NCBI GenBank assembly: GCA_030583905.1
Contig: CP129481.1
Span: 248,001 to 312,000 of the forward strand
DNA from: Anaerolineales bacterium
GTDB taxonomy: Bacteria; Chloroflexota; Anaerolineae; Anaerolineales; Villigracilaceae
Direction: 5' to 3'
Length of the DNA: 64,000 bases
Of the stretch, positions 33,141 through 41,432 are shown piece after piece. Every line of letters begins with the position of its first letter. The stretch's first letter is position 1. The notes below the pieces were generated by a model. The model searched no databases and had not been told where the DNA came from. It worked only from the letters and a program-made list of their open reading frames with translations. A program made the translations under genes and the position numbers.

Positions 33141-34403
33141 TTATTGATTCGCGATCTTGATCAAGGCATCCTTGAGTCGGGCAATTTCATCCAGCGTGTT
33201 GTAATGCGCCGCGCCGACGCGCACCATGCCGCCTGCTTCCTCAACACCCAGCCGCTCGGTGACGTTGATGGCGTAGTAGTGACCGTCCCAGACGTAGATG
33301 TTTTCCTTCGCCAATGCTTCTGCGATTCTTCGCGGGGGAATATCCCCGATGCGGAAGGAGAAGGTCGCCACGCGCTCGTCGAGGCGGCGGGGATCGGTGA
33401 GACCAAAGATGTGGAGACCGGGAACAGCCTCCAGCGCGGAGAGAAGCGCGCGGTTCAATTCGAACTCATACGCGCGGATGGCGGTCATGCCTTTTTTGAG
33501 TTCAAGTTTGCGTCCGGTGTAACCGTCCTCTTGCAGACCTTCCACGTACTCGCCGCCAAATTCCTTTCCGATCCACTCAAAGTATTCGAGCGCGCCAAGC
33601 ACACCTGCGATGCCTTCATGATTCTGCGTGCCGGTTTCGAATTTGCCCGGCAGTTCATTCGTGGCAGGACGAACTTTGTAGGCAAAGAGCCTTTCGAGCA
33701 GGTCGCGCTTGCCGTATAAAATGCCAACATGGGGACCAAAAAATTTGTACGCGGAGGATACCAGAAAGTCACAATTCAGTTTTTGCACGTCAATGGGACC
33801 GTGCGGCGCATACTGGACAGCATCAATGTAAACCAATGTCCCTGCGGCATGCGCCATCTTGACGATCTTCTGCACGGGGTTGATCGTGCCAAGCGCATTG
33901 GATGCGTAGCCCACCGCAAGCAAACGCGGCTTGCGGTCGAGCGCTTTTTGCAGTTCATCGAGTTTGAGCGTGCCATCCTCCACGTCGAAATCCACCCAGT
34001 TGACTTTCACGCCGCGGTCCTGCGCCGCGAGAATCCACGGCGTGACATTGGCGTCGTGGTCGAGGCGGGTCAGGACGATCTCATCGCCTTCCTTCCATTC
34101 GCGTGAAATCGAACGGCTGATATGCAGGGTCAACGTGGTCATGTTGTTGCCGAAGACGATCTCTTGCGGAGACGCGGCGTTGTAGAAATCCGCCATGGCT
34201 TGATGCGCCTCATCCAGCACGGCATCCGAAGCGATGCTGGTCTCGAACGCGCCTTCGTGATTGGCGTTGCTTTCGATCAGATATTTGGTGATGCGGTCAA
34301 TGCTCGGCTTGGCGATCTGCGTCCCCCCGGGGTTGTCAAAAAAAATCGCAGGGCGAGCCAACGCGGGAAATTGCTGACGAATGACATCAAGCTTGAATGA
34401 CAT
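33141..34403 (-). CDS. Class V aminotransferase, cysteine desulfurase-like
   Basis: 420-residue PLP enzyme of fold type I, in the cysteine desulfurase-like subfamily related to SufS/CsdA. The PLP Lys is in SSAYKFFGPHVG and the cofactor Asp/Gln in YIDAVQYAPHG; the N-terminal FFDNPGGTQIAKPSID block is typical. The flexible loop that carries the reactive Cys in true desulfurases is not evident; this region has Glu-Thr-Gly-Thr-Gln-Asn-His instead. Activity may therefore differ (amino-acid lyase or related). No suf or isc genes are nearby. GAGGAG precedes the ATG. Divergent from the universal stress gene. Confidence 0.85.
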   Translation of the reverse strand: MSFKLDVIRQQFPALARPAIFFDNPGGTQIAKPSIDRITKYLIESNANHEGAFETSIASDAVLDEAHQAMADFYNAASPQEIVFGNNMTTLTLHISRSISREWKEGDEIVLTRLDHDANVTPWILAAQDRGVKVNWVDFDVEDGTLKLDELQKALDRKPRLLAVGYASNALGTINPVQKIVKMAHAAGTLVYIDAVQYAPHGPIDVQKLNCDFLVSSAYKFFGPHVGILYGKRDLLERLFAYKVRPATNELPGKFETGTQNHEGIAGVLGALEYFEWIGKEFGGEYVEGLQEDGYTGRKLELKKGMTAIRAYEFELNRALLSALEAVPGLHIFGLTDPRRLDERVATFSFRIGDIPPRRIAEALAKENIYVWDGHYYAINVTERLGVEEAGGMVRVGAAHYNTLDEIARLKDALIKIANQ

Positions 34404-34481
34404 GTGGGCGGTCTCCTCAAATGAAAAACTGATATTTATGGTATATATTTAAATTGTACCCCACACAGAAAAGGAGGCTAC

Positions 34482-34904
34482 ATGTTCGAAAAAATCCTAC
34501 TTTCCGTGGACGGCTCTGAACATGCTCTTCGCGCCGCCCACAAAGCCGCCGAGTTGGCGCGCGCCGTGAAAGCAAAAGAAATGCACATTGTTGTCGTGTA
34601 TGATCCCATTCCCATCTACCTGGGCGAGCCGAACATGCAGATCGCCATCAACACCCGCAAGGGCGAAGCCGAGACGATCCTGGAAACCGCCGTCAAGGAA
34701 GTTGGCGAAGTGCCGTGCGAAGTGCATTCGGGCATTATCGAGGGCAGTCCCGCTGAGTCGATCATCGAGGTGGCGACCACCAGCCAAAGCGACCTGATTG
34801 TGATGGGTTCGCGCGGCTTGGGCAGGCTGGCGGGCTTGCTGTTGGGCAGCACGAGTCAAAAAGTTGTGGCGCACGCACCGTGCCCGGTGTTGATCGTCCG
34901 TTAA
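34482..34904 (+). CDS. Universal stress protein (UspA family)
   Basis: 140-residue single-domain UspA fold. It opens MFEKILLSVDGSEHALRAAH, with the Asp that contacts adenine, and ends with the ATP-binding pattern GSRGLGRLAGLLLGST-SQKV followed by APCPVLIVR. The intact G-2x-G-9x-G-S/T motif suggests a nucleotide-binding type. AAGGAGG lies 7 bases before the ATG. It is monocistronic; a bidirectional hairpin follows three bases after the stop. It may help survival of starvation or stress, but the role is not specific. Confidence 0.93.
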   Translation: MFEKILLSVDGSEHALRAAHKAAELARAVKAKEMHIVVVYDPIPIYLGEPNMQIAINTRKGEAETILETAVKEVGEVPCEVHSGIIEGSPAESIIEVATTSQSDLIVMGSRGLGRLAGLLLGSTSQKVVAHAPCPVLIVR

Positions 34905-34906
34905 AC

Positions 34907-34937
34907 AAGTAGGTCACGCTTGAGGCGTGACCTACTT
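34907..34937. terminator. Bidirectional hairpin, GTCACG-type palindrome copy 5
   Basis: 13-bp perfect arms AAGTAGGTCACGC/GCGTGACCTACTT with loop TTGAG. It separates the convergent universal-stress and MobA-like genes and contains the MobA-like stop codon. The core matches the palindromes near 4093, 15516, 15554 and 16118. Confidence 0.8.
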
Positions 34938-35525
34938 TGCAAGTTGCTCGGCTCGCGCGAATTCTTCGGGAGTGTTGACGTTCCAAAAGCACAAGCCCGA
35001 CGGGTCGAGTACTTTCACCTCATCAGGCGACAGCGTCCGCACCTTGACCTGCGGGAACCACGCGATAACCTTCCATTGATCCGCGTCAATGGCGGCTTCG
35101 ATGGCGGGCAGACAGGTCTCGCGGCGGTACAAGGCGTGGATGGGTTCATAGCCTTCGTCTGACTTCGCAATAACGACATCCGCCTCTTCTTCGACCATGA
35201 GCCTGACCCCGTTTTCGAAGAACGTTGGACTCGCGAAGGGCATGTCACACGCGACCACAGCCACCAGCGGATGGCTGGCGGAAGCGACCGCAGTGTAGAG
35301 TCCGCCCAGTGCACCGCGACCCGGTTTGAGGTCCGAAACGAGGCGTGCATCCTTAAGGAAAGCATAGTCGGCAGGACGATTCGTCGTTACAATCATTTCA
35401 TCCGCGATCGGAGACATCCGCCCGATGACGCGCTCGATGAGTGGACGTCCGAGGAACGGTTTGAGGGCTTTGTCCTCCCCCATGCGCGAGGACTGCCCGC
35501 CCGCTTGAATGACAACGGTTAGCAT
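34932..35525 (-). CDS. mobA: MobA-like molybdenum cofactor guanylyltransferase
   Basis: Attaches GMP to molybdopterin to give the guanine dinucleotide form of the molybdenum cofactor. 197 residues. N-terminal nucleotide-binding signature VIQAGGQSSRMGEDKALKPF, then PGRGALGGLYTA and VACDMPFASPTFF for metal and GTP binding. TATAAT (minus, 35537-35532) ends 6 bases before ATG 35525, so I take that as a leaderless start; an ATG two codons earlier abuts the -10 box and a longer frame to 35585 would precede the promoter. No molybdoenzyme gene is in the window. A related cytidylyl- or sugar-nucleotidyltransferase role is less likely. Confidence 0.85.
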   Translation of the reverse strand: MLTVVIQAGGQSSRMGEDKALKPFLGRPLIERVIGRMSPIADEMIVTTNRPADYAFLKDARLVSDLKPGRGALGGLYTAVASASHPLVAVVACDMPFASPTFFENGVRLMVEEEADVVIAKSDEGYEPIHALYRRETCLPAIEAAIDADQWKVIAWFPQVKVRTLSPDEVKVLDPSGLCFWNVNTPEEFARAEQLAK

Positions 35526-35544
35526 GGGCATATTATACAGGAGC

Positions 35545-35560
35545 GCGGACTCAAGTCCGC
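35545..35560. repeat. GCGGACT-type palindrome, second copy
   Basis: GCGGACT-CA-AGTCCGC, preceded by GGAGC. It lies in the 44-base divergent gap between the MobA-like and radical SAM genes, upstream of the MobA -10 box. Related to the element at 20251-20305. Confidence 0.6.
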
Positions 35561-35569
35561 AGTCCCAAA

Positions 35570-36682
35570 ATGAATTCGCTGGCAAATGTACTGGACAGTT
35601 TGACGGTCGAAGGCGAGTTATACGAGAAACTCGAAGATAACTCGCTGCGTTGCTTTGCGTGCGGACATCGTTGTCTGATCCGCGAGGGGCGGCGCGGAAT
35701 TTGCCAGGTGCGTTTCAACAAGGGCGGAACGTTATTTGTACCGCACGGTTATGTGGCGGCATTGCAGAGCGACCCCATCGAGAAGAAACCGTTTTCACAT
35801 GTGTTACCCGGCACGAACGCATTGACGTTCGGAATGCTCGGCTGCGATTATCACTGCCCATATTGCCAAAACTGGCTGACATCCCAAGCCATGCGCGACC
35901 CGGCTTCGGATGTATCGGCAGAGTTCATCCGCAAGATGACGCCGCAAAAGATGGTGGAGTATGCGCAAAGCACCAACGCTTCGGTGGTGGTCTCTTCCTA
36001 TAATGAGCCGCTAATCACCAGTGAGTGGGCAGTGGAGATTTTCAAGGCTGCGAAGGCGAATGGGCTGATGTGCGCCTATGTCTCGAACGGGAACAACACG
36101 CCCGAAGTTATGGACTACATCGCGCCGTATTTGGATGCCTACAAAATCGACTTGAAATGTATGAACGACAAGAACTACCGCAAACTGGGCGGGACATTGC
36201 AACACACGCTGGATGGCATCAAACGCGCTCGGGAGGCGGGGCTGTGGGTGGAGGTGGTGACGCTGGTCATTCCCGGATTCAATGATTCAAACGAGGAGTT
36301 GTGGGATGCGGCGCGGTTTCTGGCGGAAGTATCCGTGAACATTCCCTGGCATGTGACGGCGTTCCACAAGGATTACAAGATGACCGAGCCGGATAACACG
36401 GATGCGAACACATTGATCCGCGCGGCGGAGATCGGGCGCGAGGCGGGGTTGAAATTCGTTTATGCCGGGAATTTGCCGGGGCATGTCGGGGAGTATGAAG
36501 ATACCTTGTGTCCGCAGTGCAGTTACCGGCTGGTGAAGAGGCGGGGATACGTCATCAAGGAATATGACATCACGGGGGACGGAAAATGTCCGAAATGCGG
36601 GGAACTCATTCCCGGGGTGTGGCATCAAAACCCCTCTACAGTAGGGTTAAACGAAATTGGCATCCCTTTACCTATATTGTAG
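35570..36682 (+). CDS. amrS: AmmeMemoRadiSam system radical SAM enzyme
   Basis: 370-residue radical SAM protein of the AmrS type (pyruvate-formate-lyase activase-like). The [4Fe-4S] motif is C92-DYH-C96-PY-C99, preceded by an extra Cys set (CFACGHRC, near 28-35) and followed at the C-terminus by CPQC...CPKC, a zinc-ribbon tail typical of the family. The later part has VSSYNEPLITSEW and a TIM-barrel pattern. The partner genes (AmmeMemo) are not adjacent here. The chemical reaction is not established for the family. It is divergent from the MobA-like gene. Confidence 0.85.
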   Translation: MNSLANVLDSLTVEGELYEKLEDNSLRCFACGHRCLIREGRRGICQVRFNKGGTLFVPHGYVAALQSDPIEKKPFSHVLPGTNALTFGMLGCDYHCPYCQNWLTSQAMRDPASDVSAEFIRKMTPQKMVEYAQSTNASVVVSSYNEPLITSEWAVEIFKAAKANGLMCAYVSNGNNTPEVMDYIAPYLDAYKIDLKCMNDKNYRKLGGTLQHTLDGIKRAREAGLWVEVVTLVIPGFNDSNEELWDAARFLAEVSVNIPWHVTAFHKDYKMTEPDNTDANTLIRAAEIGREAGLKFVYAGNLPGHVGEYEDTLCPQCSYRLVKRRGYVIKEYDITGDGKCPKCGELIPGVWHQNPSTVGLNEIGIPLPIL

Positions 36683-36703
36683 TTAGACATTTTGCTGTAT
36701 AAT
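36677..36703 (+). promoter_or_regulatory. Candidate promoter of the second peptide ABC operon
   Basis: TTGTAG (36677-36682), 15 bases, TATAAT (36698-36703), overlapping the radical SAM stop codon. A ~80-base leader follows, with purine runs GGGAGG and AAGGAG before the true site AAGGAGGAG. Confidence 0.5.
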
Positions 36704-36788
36704 CTGCGCCTGTCGGGAGGCACAAGGAGAGTCTTTTCTTTCCCCTTATACCTCCATTTAATCCAACTTTCTCTCAAGGAGGAGAAAC

Positions 36789-38588
36789 GTGAAACAAAAA
36801 CTGTCTGTTTTGTTTTCGCTGATGGTGCTCGCGAGCATGCTGCTTGCGGCTTGTGGTGGCGCTGCCACTGAAGCACCCGCACCGGATGCACCCGCCGCCG
36901 CAACCTCAGCCCCTGCGGCTGACGAGCCCGCTGCGGAAGCCGCTTGTCAACCGGTCGGCACTGAGCCGATTCCGTTCCCCAGCGGCGGCAAGTCGGTTAC
37001 TGGCGCCTACGACCAGGAACCTGACTCTGTCGTGCCCTACTTCACCCAGATGTCCTTCGCCGTGTGGGTCACTCAGTTGACCTTAGTGGGTCTTGGCGAA
37101 TGGGATGAGAGCGGCACCTTCGTGCCCGAACTGGCTGAAGAAGTTCCTTCCGCTGAAAATGGCGGCGTCTCTGAAGACGGCTTGACCATTACCTGGAAGT
37201 TGAAGGACTGCCTCTTCTGGTCTGATGGCACCCCCATCACTTCCGAAGATGTCAAGTTCACCTGGGAACTTGTCATGGACCCCGGCAACGCGCCCACTTC
37301 CCGCACCGGCTATGACAAGATCGAAAGCATTGAAACCCCCGATGACCTGACCGTCGTGATCAAGTTCTCCGCCCTCTACCCGCCTTGGCCCACACTGTTC
37401 ACCCAGGGTCCCAATAACGCCGGCGGCATTTTGCCCAAGCACATGCTCGAAGGCAAGACCGCAGTAGAGACCGATCCCTTCATCCGCATGCCCACGGTTG
37501 GTTCCGGTCCGTTCATCATCACCGAATGGATCCCCGGCGACTACCTGTCCCTGCTCCCCAACCCGAACTTCTACAAGGGTCGTCCCAATTTGGATCGCAT
37601 CCAGATCCGCTTCGTGGCTGACTCGGCTGCCGCTCTCGCCGCCCTGCAAACTGGTGACGTGGACTGGTACCCGAACTTCTCCGAAGGCGATATCGAAACC
37701 CTGAGCGCGCTCGAACCCAACATTAAACTCACCGTGATCCCCGGTGTGGATTTCGAACACTACTTCTTCAACCTCGGCCGCGTGGACGGTGTTGACGGAC
37801 GTGGTCAGGCAGACCAGGAAGGCTTCTGCCCGTTCAAGGACGTCCGCGTCCGCAAGGCGATCACCCTCGGCATCAACCGCCAGGCGATCGTAGACAGCCT
37901 GTTGAGCGGCAGAACCACCGTTCCGGTCAGCCAGTGGCCCAACAGCGGCTGGACCAACGACAACCTCGTTGTTGACGCTTACGATCCTGAAGAAGCCGCC
38001 CGCCTGCTCGATGAGGCTGGCTACACCCTCGGAGCCGATGGCGTTCGTGTCGGCGATTGTGATGGTGTTCAGACCAGACTCTCCTTCAACTTCGAAACCA
38101 CCACTGCCCCGATCCGCATTGATATTGGTACTGCCGCCCAGGCTGACCTCGCCCAGATCGGTGTCGAGTTCAATACCATCTTCACCCCTGCCGGCACCTT
38201 CTTCGGTCAGTATGTTGACGGCGGTCCTTTGACCACCGGTAACTACGACATGGGTGGTTACACCACCGGCTTCTACCCGGATCCCTACACCGACAACTAT
38301 TCATGCGAATCCATCCCGACCGCGGATGCGCCGGATGGCGTCAACTGGTACCATCTCTGCGATCCCTATCTGTCCGATTTCATGGATACCCTGCTCGACA
38401 CGGTGGATCCCGCCGAGCGCAAAGCCATCCTTGACGAAGCTCAAGCCTACATCGCCGAAAACTACTACGTGATCATGATGTACGCCCGCGGTAACGTCTG
38501 GGGCTCCACCCCGCGCTTCCAATTCGGTCCCAACGGTCCTGAGTCCGACTTCAACTGGAACGCCGAAACCTGGGACGTGACCGAGTAA
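36789..38588 (+). CDS. Family 5 extracellular solute-binding lipoprotein (peptide type)
   Basis: 599-residue binding protein. Signal peptide with lipobox LLAAC (Cys near residue 21) and an Ala/Pro-rich linker to about residue 52. The SBP_bac_5 fold follows: an early GAYDQEPDSVVPYF, WKLKDCLFWSDGTPITSEDV, and later FKDVRVRKAITLGINRQAIV, which is a family signature. Start codon is GTG 36789 with AAGGAGGAG 4 bases upstream. A strong hairpin and two permease genes follow. Compared with the paralogue at 668-3238 it lacks the extra C-terminal domain. The ligand is probably an oligopeptide but sugars are also carried by this family. Confidence 0.9.
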   Translation: MKQKLSVLFSLMVLASMLLAACGGAATEAPAPDAPAAATSAPAADEPAAEAACQPVGTEPIPFPSGGKSVTGAYDQEPDSVVPYFTQMSFAVWVTQLTLVGLGEWDESGTFVPELAEEVPSAENGGVSEDGLTITWKLKDCLFWSDGTPITSEDVKFTWELVMDPGNAPTSRTGYDKIESIETPDDLTVVIKFSALYPPWPTLFTQGPNNAGGILPKHMLEGKTAVETDPFIRMPTVGSGPFIITEWIPGDYLSLLPNPNFYKGRPNLDRIQIRFVADSAAALAALQTGDVDWYPNFSEGDIETLSALEPNIKLTVIPGVDFEHYFFNLGRVDGVDGRGQADQEGFCPFKDVRVRKAITLGINRQAIVDSLLSGRTTVPVSQWPNSGWTNDNLVVDAYDPEEAARLLDEAGYTLGADGVRVGDCDGVQTRLSFNFETTTAPIRIDIGTAAQADLAQIGVEFNTIFTPAGTFFGQYVDGGPLTTGNYDMGGYTTGFYPDPYTDNYSCESIPTADAPDGVNWYHLCDPYLSDFMDTLLDTVDPAERKAILDEAQAYIAENYYVIMMYARGNVWGSTPRFQFGPNGPESDFNWNAETWDVTE

Positions 38589-38621
38589 TCCGCTAGAATT
38601 AAGGTAGCAACACTGCACGAA

Positions 38622-38654
38622 ATGAGAGGCAGGGGCATGCCCCCTGCCTCTCAT
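38622..38654 (+). promoter_or_regulatory. Strong hairpin between binding protein and permease
   Basis: ATGAGAGGCAGGGG-CATGC-CCCTGCCTCTCAT type stem, 14-bp perfect arms, no T-run. It lies 33 bases after the binding-protein stop and 17 before the permease start. It occupies the same position as the hairpin at 602-643 in the first peptide operon. Confidence 0.7.
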
Positions 38655-38671
38655 CCAAACTGGAGGTTGCC

Positions 38672-39631
38672 ATGTGGTCTTATATTGCGAGACGCGCACT
38701 TCAAGCACTTTTTACCCTCTTAATTATCACCGTTTTATGCTTTCTTCTGACCCGTTTTTCGGGAGATCCCCTCGCGCAATATGCCACCAATCCGCGCATG
38801 AGCGAAGCAGACAAGGCTGCGCTGCGTGAACGGCTCGGGCTCAACGACCCGGTCTATGTTCAATATTTCAAGTGGCTTGGTCTCGCGATCCAGGGCGACC
38901 TCGGAAATTCCTTCTTTGCAAAACAGCCCGTCTCTGACATGATCAAGCAGCGCCTCCCAAACACCATCATCCTCATGCTGACCGCTGAGGTCATCACGAT
39001 CGGGCTGGCGCTTACTCTCGGGATCATCTCAGCAGTAAAACAATATTCACTGACAGATATTGTCATTACCGTGTTTTCATTTATCGGCTTTTCCATGCCC
39101 ATCTTTTTCAGCGCACTTGGATTGCTATTGATATTTGCAGTCCAGTTCAAGGCATGGGGGCTGCCACACCTGCCAACCGGCGCGGCTGTGTGGGATAAAA
39201 GCGACCCGGTGGAATATATCAAGAACATGATCCTGCCGGTCTCCGCCCTCGTCCTCATTCAGACAGCCGGATACTCCCGCTTCGTCCGCACCAGCATCTT
39301 GGAAGTACTTGGACTGGATTACATCCGCACCGCCCGCGCAAAGGGATTAAGCAGCCGCCTCGTACTGTTCAAGCATGCGCTTCGCAACGCCGCCCTGCCG
39401 CTGGTCACCATCGTGGGGCTGGATATTCCCTTCATGCTCGGAGGCGCCATCGTCACCGAATCCATCTTCTCCTGGCCCGGCATGGGCAGGCTCTTCTGGG
39501 AATATGCGCAGCGCAGCGACTATCCGGTCGTGCTTGGCGTTCTGCTGATCATTTCAACGGCGGTCGTTGTTCTGACCATCGTCACAGACGTTGTTTACAC
39601 GTTCGTAGACCCGCGCATCAAGTTAGGGTAA
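38672..39631 (+). CDS. Peptide ABC transporter permease, DppB type
   Basis: 319 residues with six membrane helices. It begins MWSYIARRALQALFTLLIIT, the standard DppB/OppB opening, followed by a periplasm-side segment with RLGLNDPVYVQYFKWLG. The EAA-type loop that contacts the ATPase is YIRTARAKGLSSRLVLFKHA. TGGAGG precedes the ATG. It pairs with the DppC-type gene 12 bases downstream. No ATPase genes follow, so the transporter must use ATPases encoded elsewhere. Confidence 0.93.
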   Translation: MWSYIARRALQALFTLLIITVLCFLLTRFSGDPLAQYATNPRMSEADKAALRERLGLNDPVYVQYFKWLGLAIQGDLGNSFFAKQPVSDMIKQRLPNTIILMLTAEVITIGLALTLGIISAVKQYSLTDIVITVFSFIGFSMPIFFSALGLLLIFAVQFKAWGLPHLPTGAAVWDKSDPVEYIKNMILPVSALVLIQTAGYSRFVRTSILEVLGLDYIRTARAKGLSSRLVLFKHALRNAALPLVTIVGLDIPFMLGGAIVTESIFSWPGMGRLFWEYAQRSDYPVVLGVLLIISTAVVVLTIVTDVVYTFVDPRIKLG

Positions 39632-39643
39632 CGGAGATCAATC

Positions 39644-40597
39644 ATGGCGACCGACATCAAATCCCTTGATATTCCCAATCTTCTCGAACCGACCCGGCAG
39701 GCGCTAACCCCCGGGCAATTGATCTGGAGAAGATTTCGCAAGAACATCATGGCAGTGCTTGGAATGTTCGGCTTTGGACTGCTCCTGTTATTCATCACCA
39801 TTGGGTCTTATTACACCAGCGAGGCACAGGCAAACGCAGTTGACTTACAGGCGCGCCTAAGCAGCCCATCAGCCGATCACTGGATGGGAACGGACAGCAC
39901 CGGGCGCGATATTTTCGCCCGCATCATTTACGGCGGACAGATATCCCTTTTCGTGGGTTTTACCGCCGTGATGCTATCCGTAACTTTGGGAACGCTGGTT
40001 GGCGGGCTGGCAGGATTCTTCGGCGGCTGGGTGGATGCGATCCTTATGCGCATTACTGAAGCCATGCTTTCCATCCCCCAACTCTTTCTATTGATCGTGC
40101 TTGGAAAATTCATCGGCAGGAATATTGATACGGTCATGCTCTTCGGCAGGACGTTCAGCGGAAGCGTCGTGATCGTGATCGTCGTGATCGCGTTGACATC
40201 CTGGATGGCGCTCGCCCGTATCGTGCGCGCCAACGTGCTTTCCCTCAAGGAAATGGACTACGTCGCCGTATCAAAATCCCTTGGCTCCAGTGACCTGCGG
40301 ACCTTCTTCCGCCACCTGCTCCCGAATACCATGGGCGTCATCATCGTGGCAACCACGCTCGGGTTGGCAGGCGCAATCCTTTCGGAAGCCTACGTCTCTT
40401 TCCTGGGATTGGGCATCCAGCCGCCCACCGCATCCTGGGGCAATATGCTCACCGCCGCTCAAACCTTCATTCAGCAGGGCACATGGTGGATGTGGGTTTA
40501 TCCCAGCCTGTTCATCATCTTTACCATTCTCTGTGTCAACCTGATCGGTGACGGTTTGCGGGATGCCTTCGACCCGCGCAGTTCCCGCCATCTCTAA
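39644..40597 (+). CDS. Peptide ABC transporter permease, DppC type
   Basis: 317 residues. An N-terminal cytoplasmic stretch with LTPGQLIWRRFRKNIMAVLG leads to helix 1; after it comes an extracytoplasmic segment with HWMGTDSTGRDIFARIIYGG, a signature of DppC/OppC. Five more helices follow, and the ATPase-contact loop is YVAVSKSLGSSDLRTFFRHL. It is the last gene of the operon, ending 19 bases before a terminator shared with the convergent rhomboid gene. Confidence 0.93.
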   Translation: MATDIKSLDIPNLLEPTRQALTPGQLIWRRFRKNIMAVLGMFGFGLLLLFITIGSYYTSEAQANAVDLQARLSSPSADHWMGTDSTGRDIFARIIYGGQISLFVGFTAVMLSVTLGTLVGGLAGFFGGWVDAILMRITEAMLSIPQLFLLIVLGKFIGRNIDTVMLFGRTFSGSVVIVIVVIALTSWMALARIVRANVLSLKEMDYVAVSKSLGSSDLRTFFRHLLPNTMGVIIVATTLGLAGAILSEAYVSFLGLGIQPPTASWGNMLTAAQTFIQQGTWWMWVYPSLFIIFTILCVNLIGDGLRDAFDPRSSRHL

Positions 40598-40615
40598 TTC
40601 CCCGTCAATTTCAAA

Positions 40616-40643
40616 AGCGCCCGTTCCAAATGGAACGGGCGCT
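40616..40643. terminator. Bidirectional terminator
   Basis: 12-bp perfect stem AGCGCCCGTTCC/GGAACGGGCGCT with an AAAT loop. It lies between the peptide permease operon and the convergent rhomboid gene; short T/A-rich flanks on both sides. Confidence 0.75.
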
Positions 40644-40649
40644 TCGTTA

Positions 40650-41432
40650 TCACTTGAAGAATATCCCCCACACCGCGAGCAGACCGAAAATCACCGCCAC
40701 GATCCCTGCGCCGGTAACTGTATCCCGCATCTCACGCTCATCATGCAGGGACATTTCCGGCGGCATCCCGACCACCATCCAGCGCGGACTGGCAAACCAG
40801 GCGAATAACGCACCGCCCAGCAAACCGCCGATGTGCCCCCAATTGTCAATGCGGGGTGATAAGCCAATGAAAAGATTGATGACGATGATAAAGACCGTGC
40901 TGCCGATCATCTGCCGCGACTGCTCACCGAACAATTCGCGGTTCTGATACAGGAAGACCGCCTGCGCTCCGATCAACCCAAACACCGCCGTGGATGCGCC
41001 AACCGAAATACTTCCTTCGCCCGTCAGCAAAAACGAGAACACGTTGCCCGCAAAAGCGCCGAGAAAATACAGCAGGAAAAACCTGCCATGCCCGAATTGA
41101 CGTTCCAAAAACGAGCCAATGTTGAACAAGGCATACATATTAAAGAAGATATGCATTAAGGAGCCATGCAGGAAAACAGGCGTGATCAAACGCCACAACT
41201 CCCCCGCGCGGATGGACTCATTGATGCGCGCACCGTAGATCTCCAGCCAGCCAATGTCATAGATGGCATAGCCCCATAACGCAACGCTTGCCATTTGCAG
41301 TAAATATACAGCCACCGTGATGCCGATCAACACATACGTCACCGTGGTGGGGATGGAAGGCATCCGAACGCGCACCGTTTGGGGAGCAGGAACAGGCTCG
41401 AGGTCGGGCGAGGAGGCGGGAATGTTCGTCAT
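40650..41432 (-). CDS. Rhomboid family intramembrane serine protease
   Basis: 260 residues with seven predicted helices. The catalytic Ser is in GASTAVFGLIGA and the His in NWGHIGGLLGG, the GxSx and H signatures of active rhomboids. Helix 2 has the conserved HGSLMHIFFNMYAL with His and Asn of the oxyanion site. A Pro-rich, cytoplasmic N-terminus precedes helix 1. The ATG overlaps the guanylate kinase stop by 4 bases (ATGA), so it is translated by coupling. The substrate is unknown; bacterial rhomboids cut membrane-anchored proteins. Confidence 0.93.
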   Translation of the reverse strand: MTNIPASSPDLEPVPAPQTVRVRMPSIPTTVTYVLIGITVAVYLLQMASVALWGYAIYDIGWLEIYGARINESIRAGELWRLITPVFLHGSLMHIFFNMYALFNIGSFLERQFGHGRFFLLYFLGAFAGNVFSFLLTGEGSISVGASTAVFGLIGAQAVFLYQNRELFGEQSRQMIGSTVFIIVINLFIGLSPRIDNWGHIGGLLGGALFAWFASPRWMVVGMPPEMSLHDEREMRDTVTGAGIVAVIFGLLAVWGIFFK

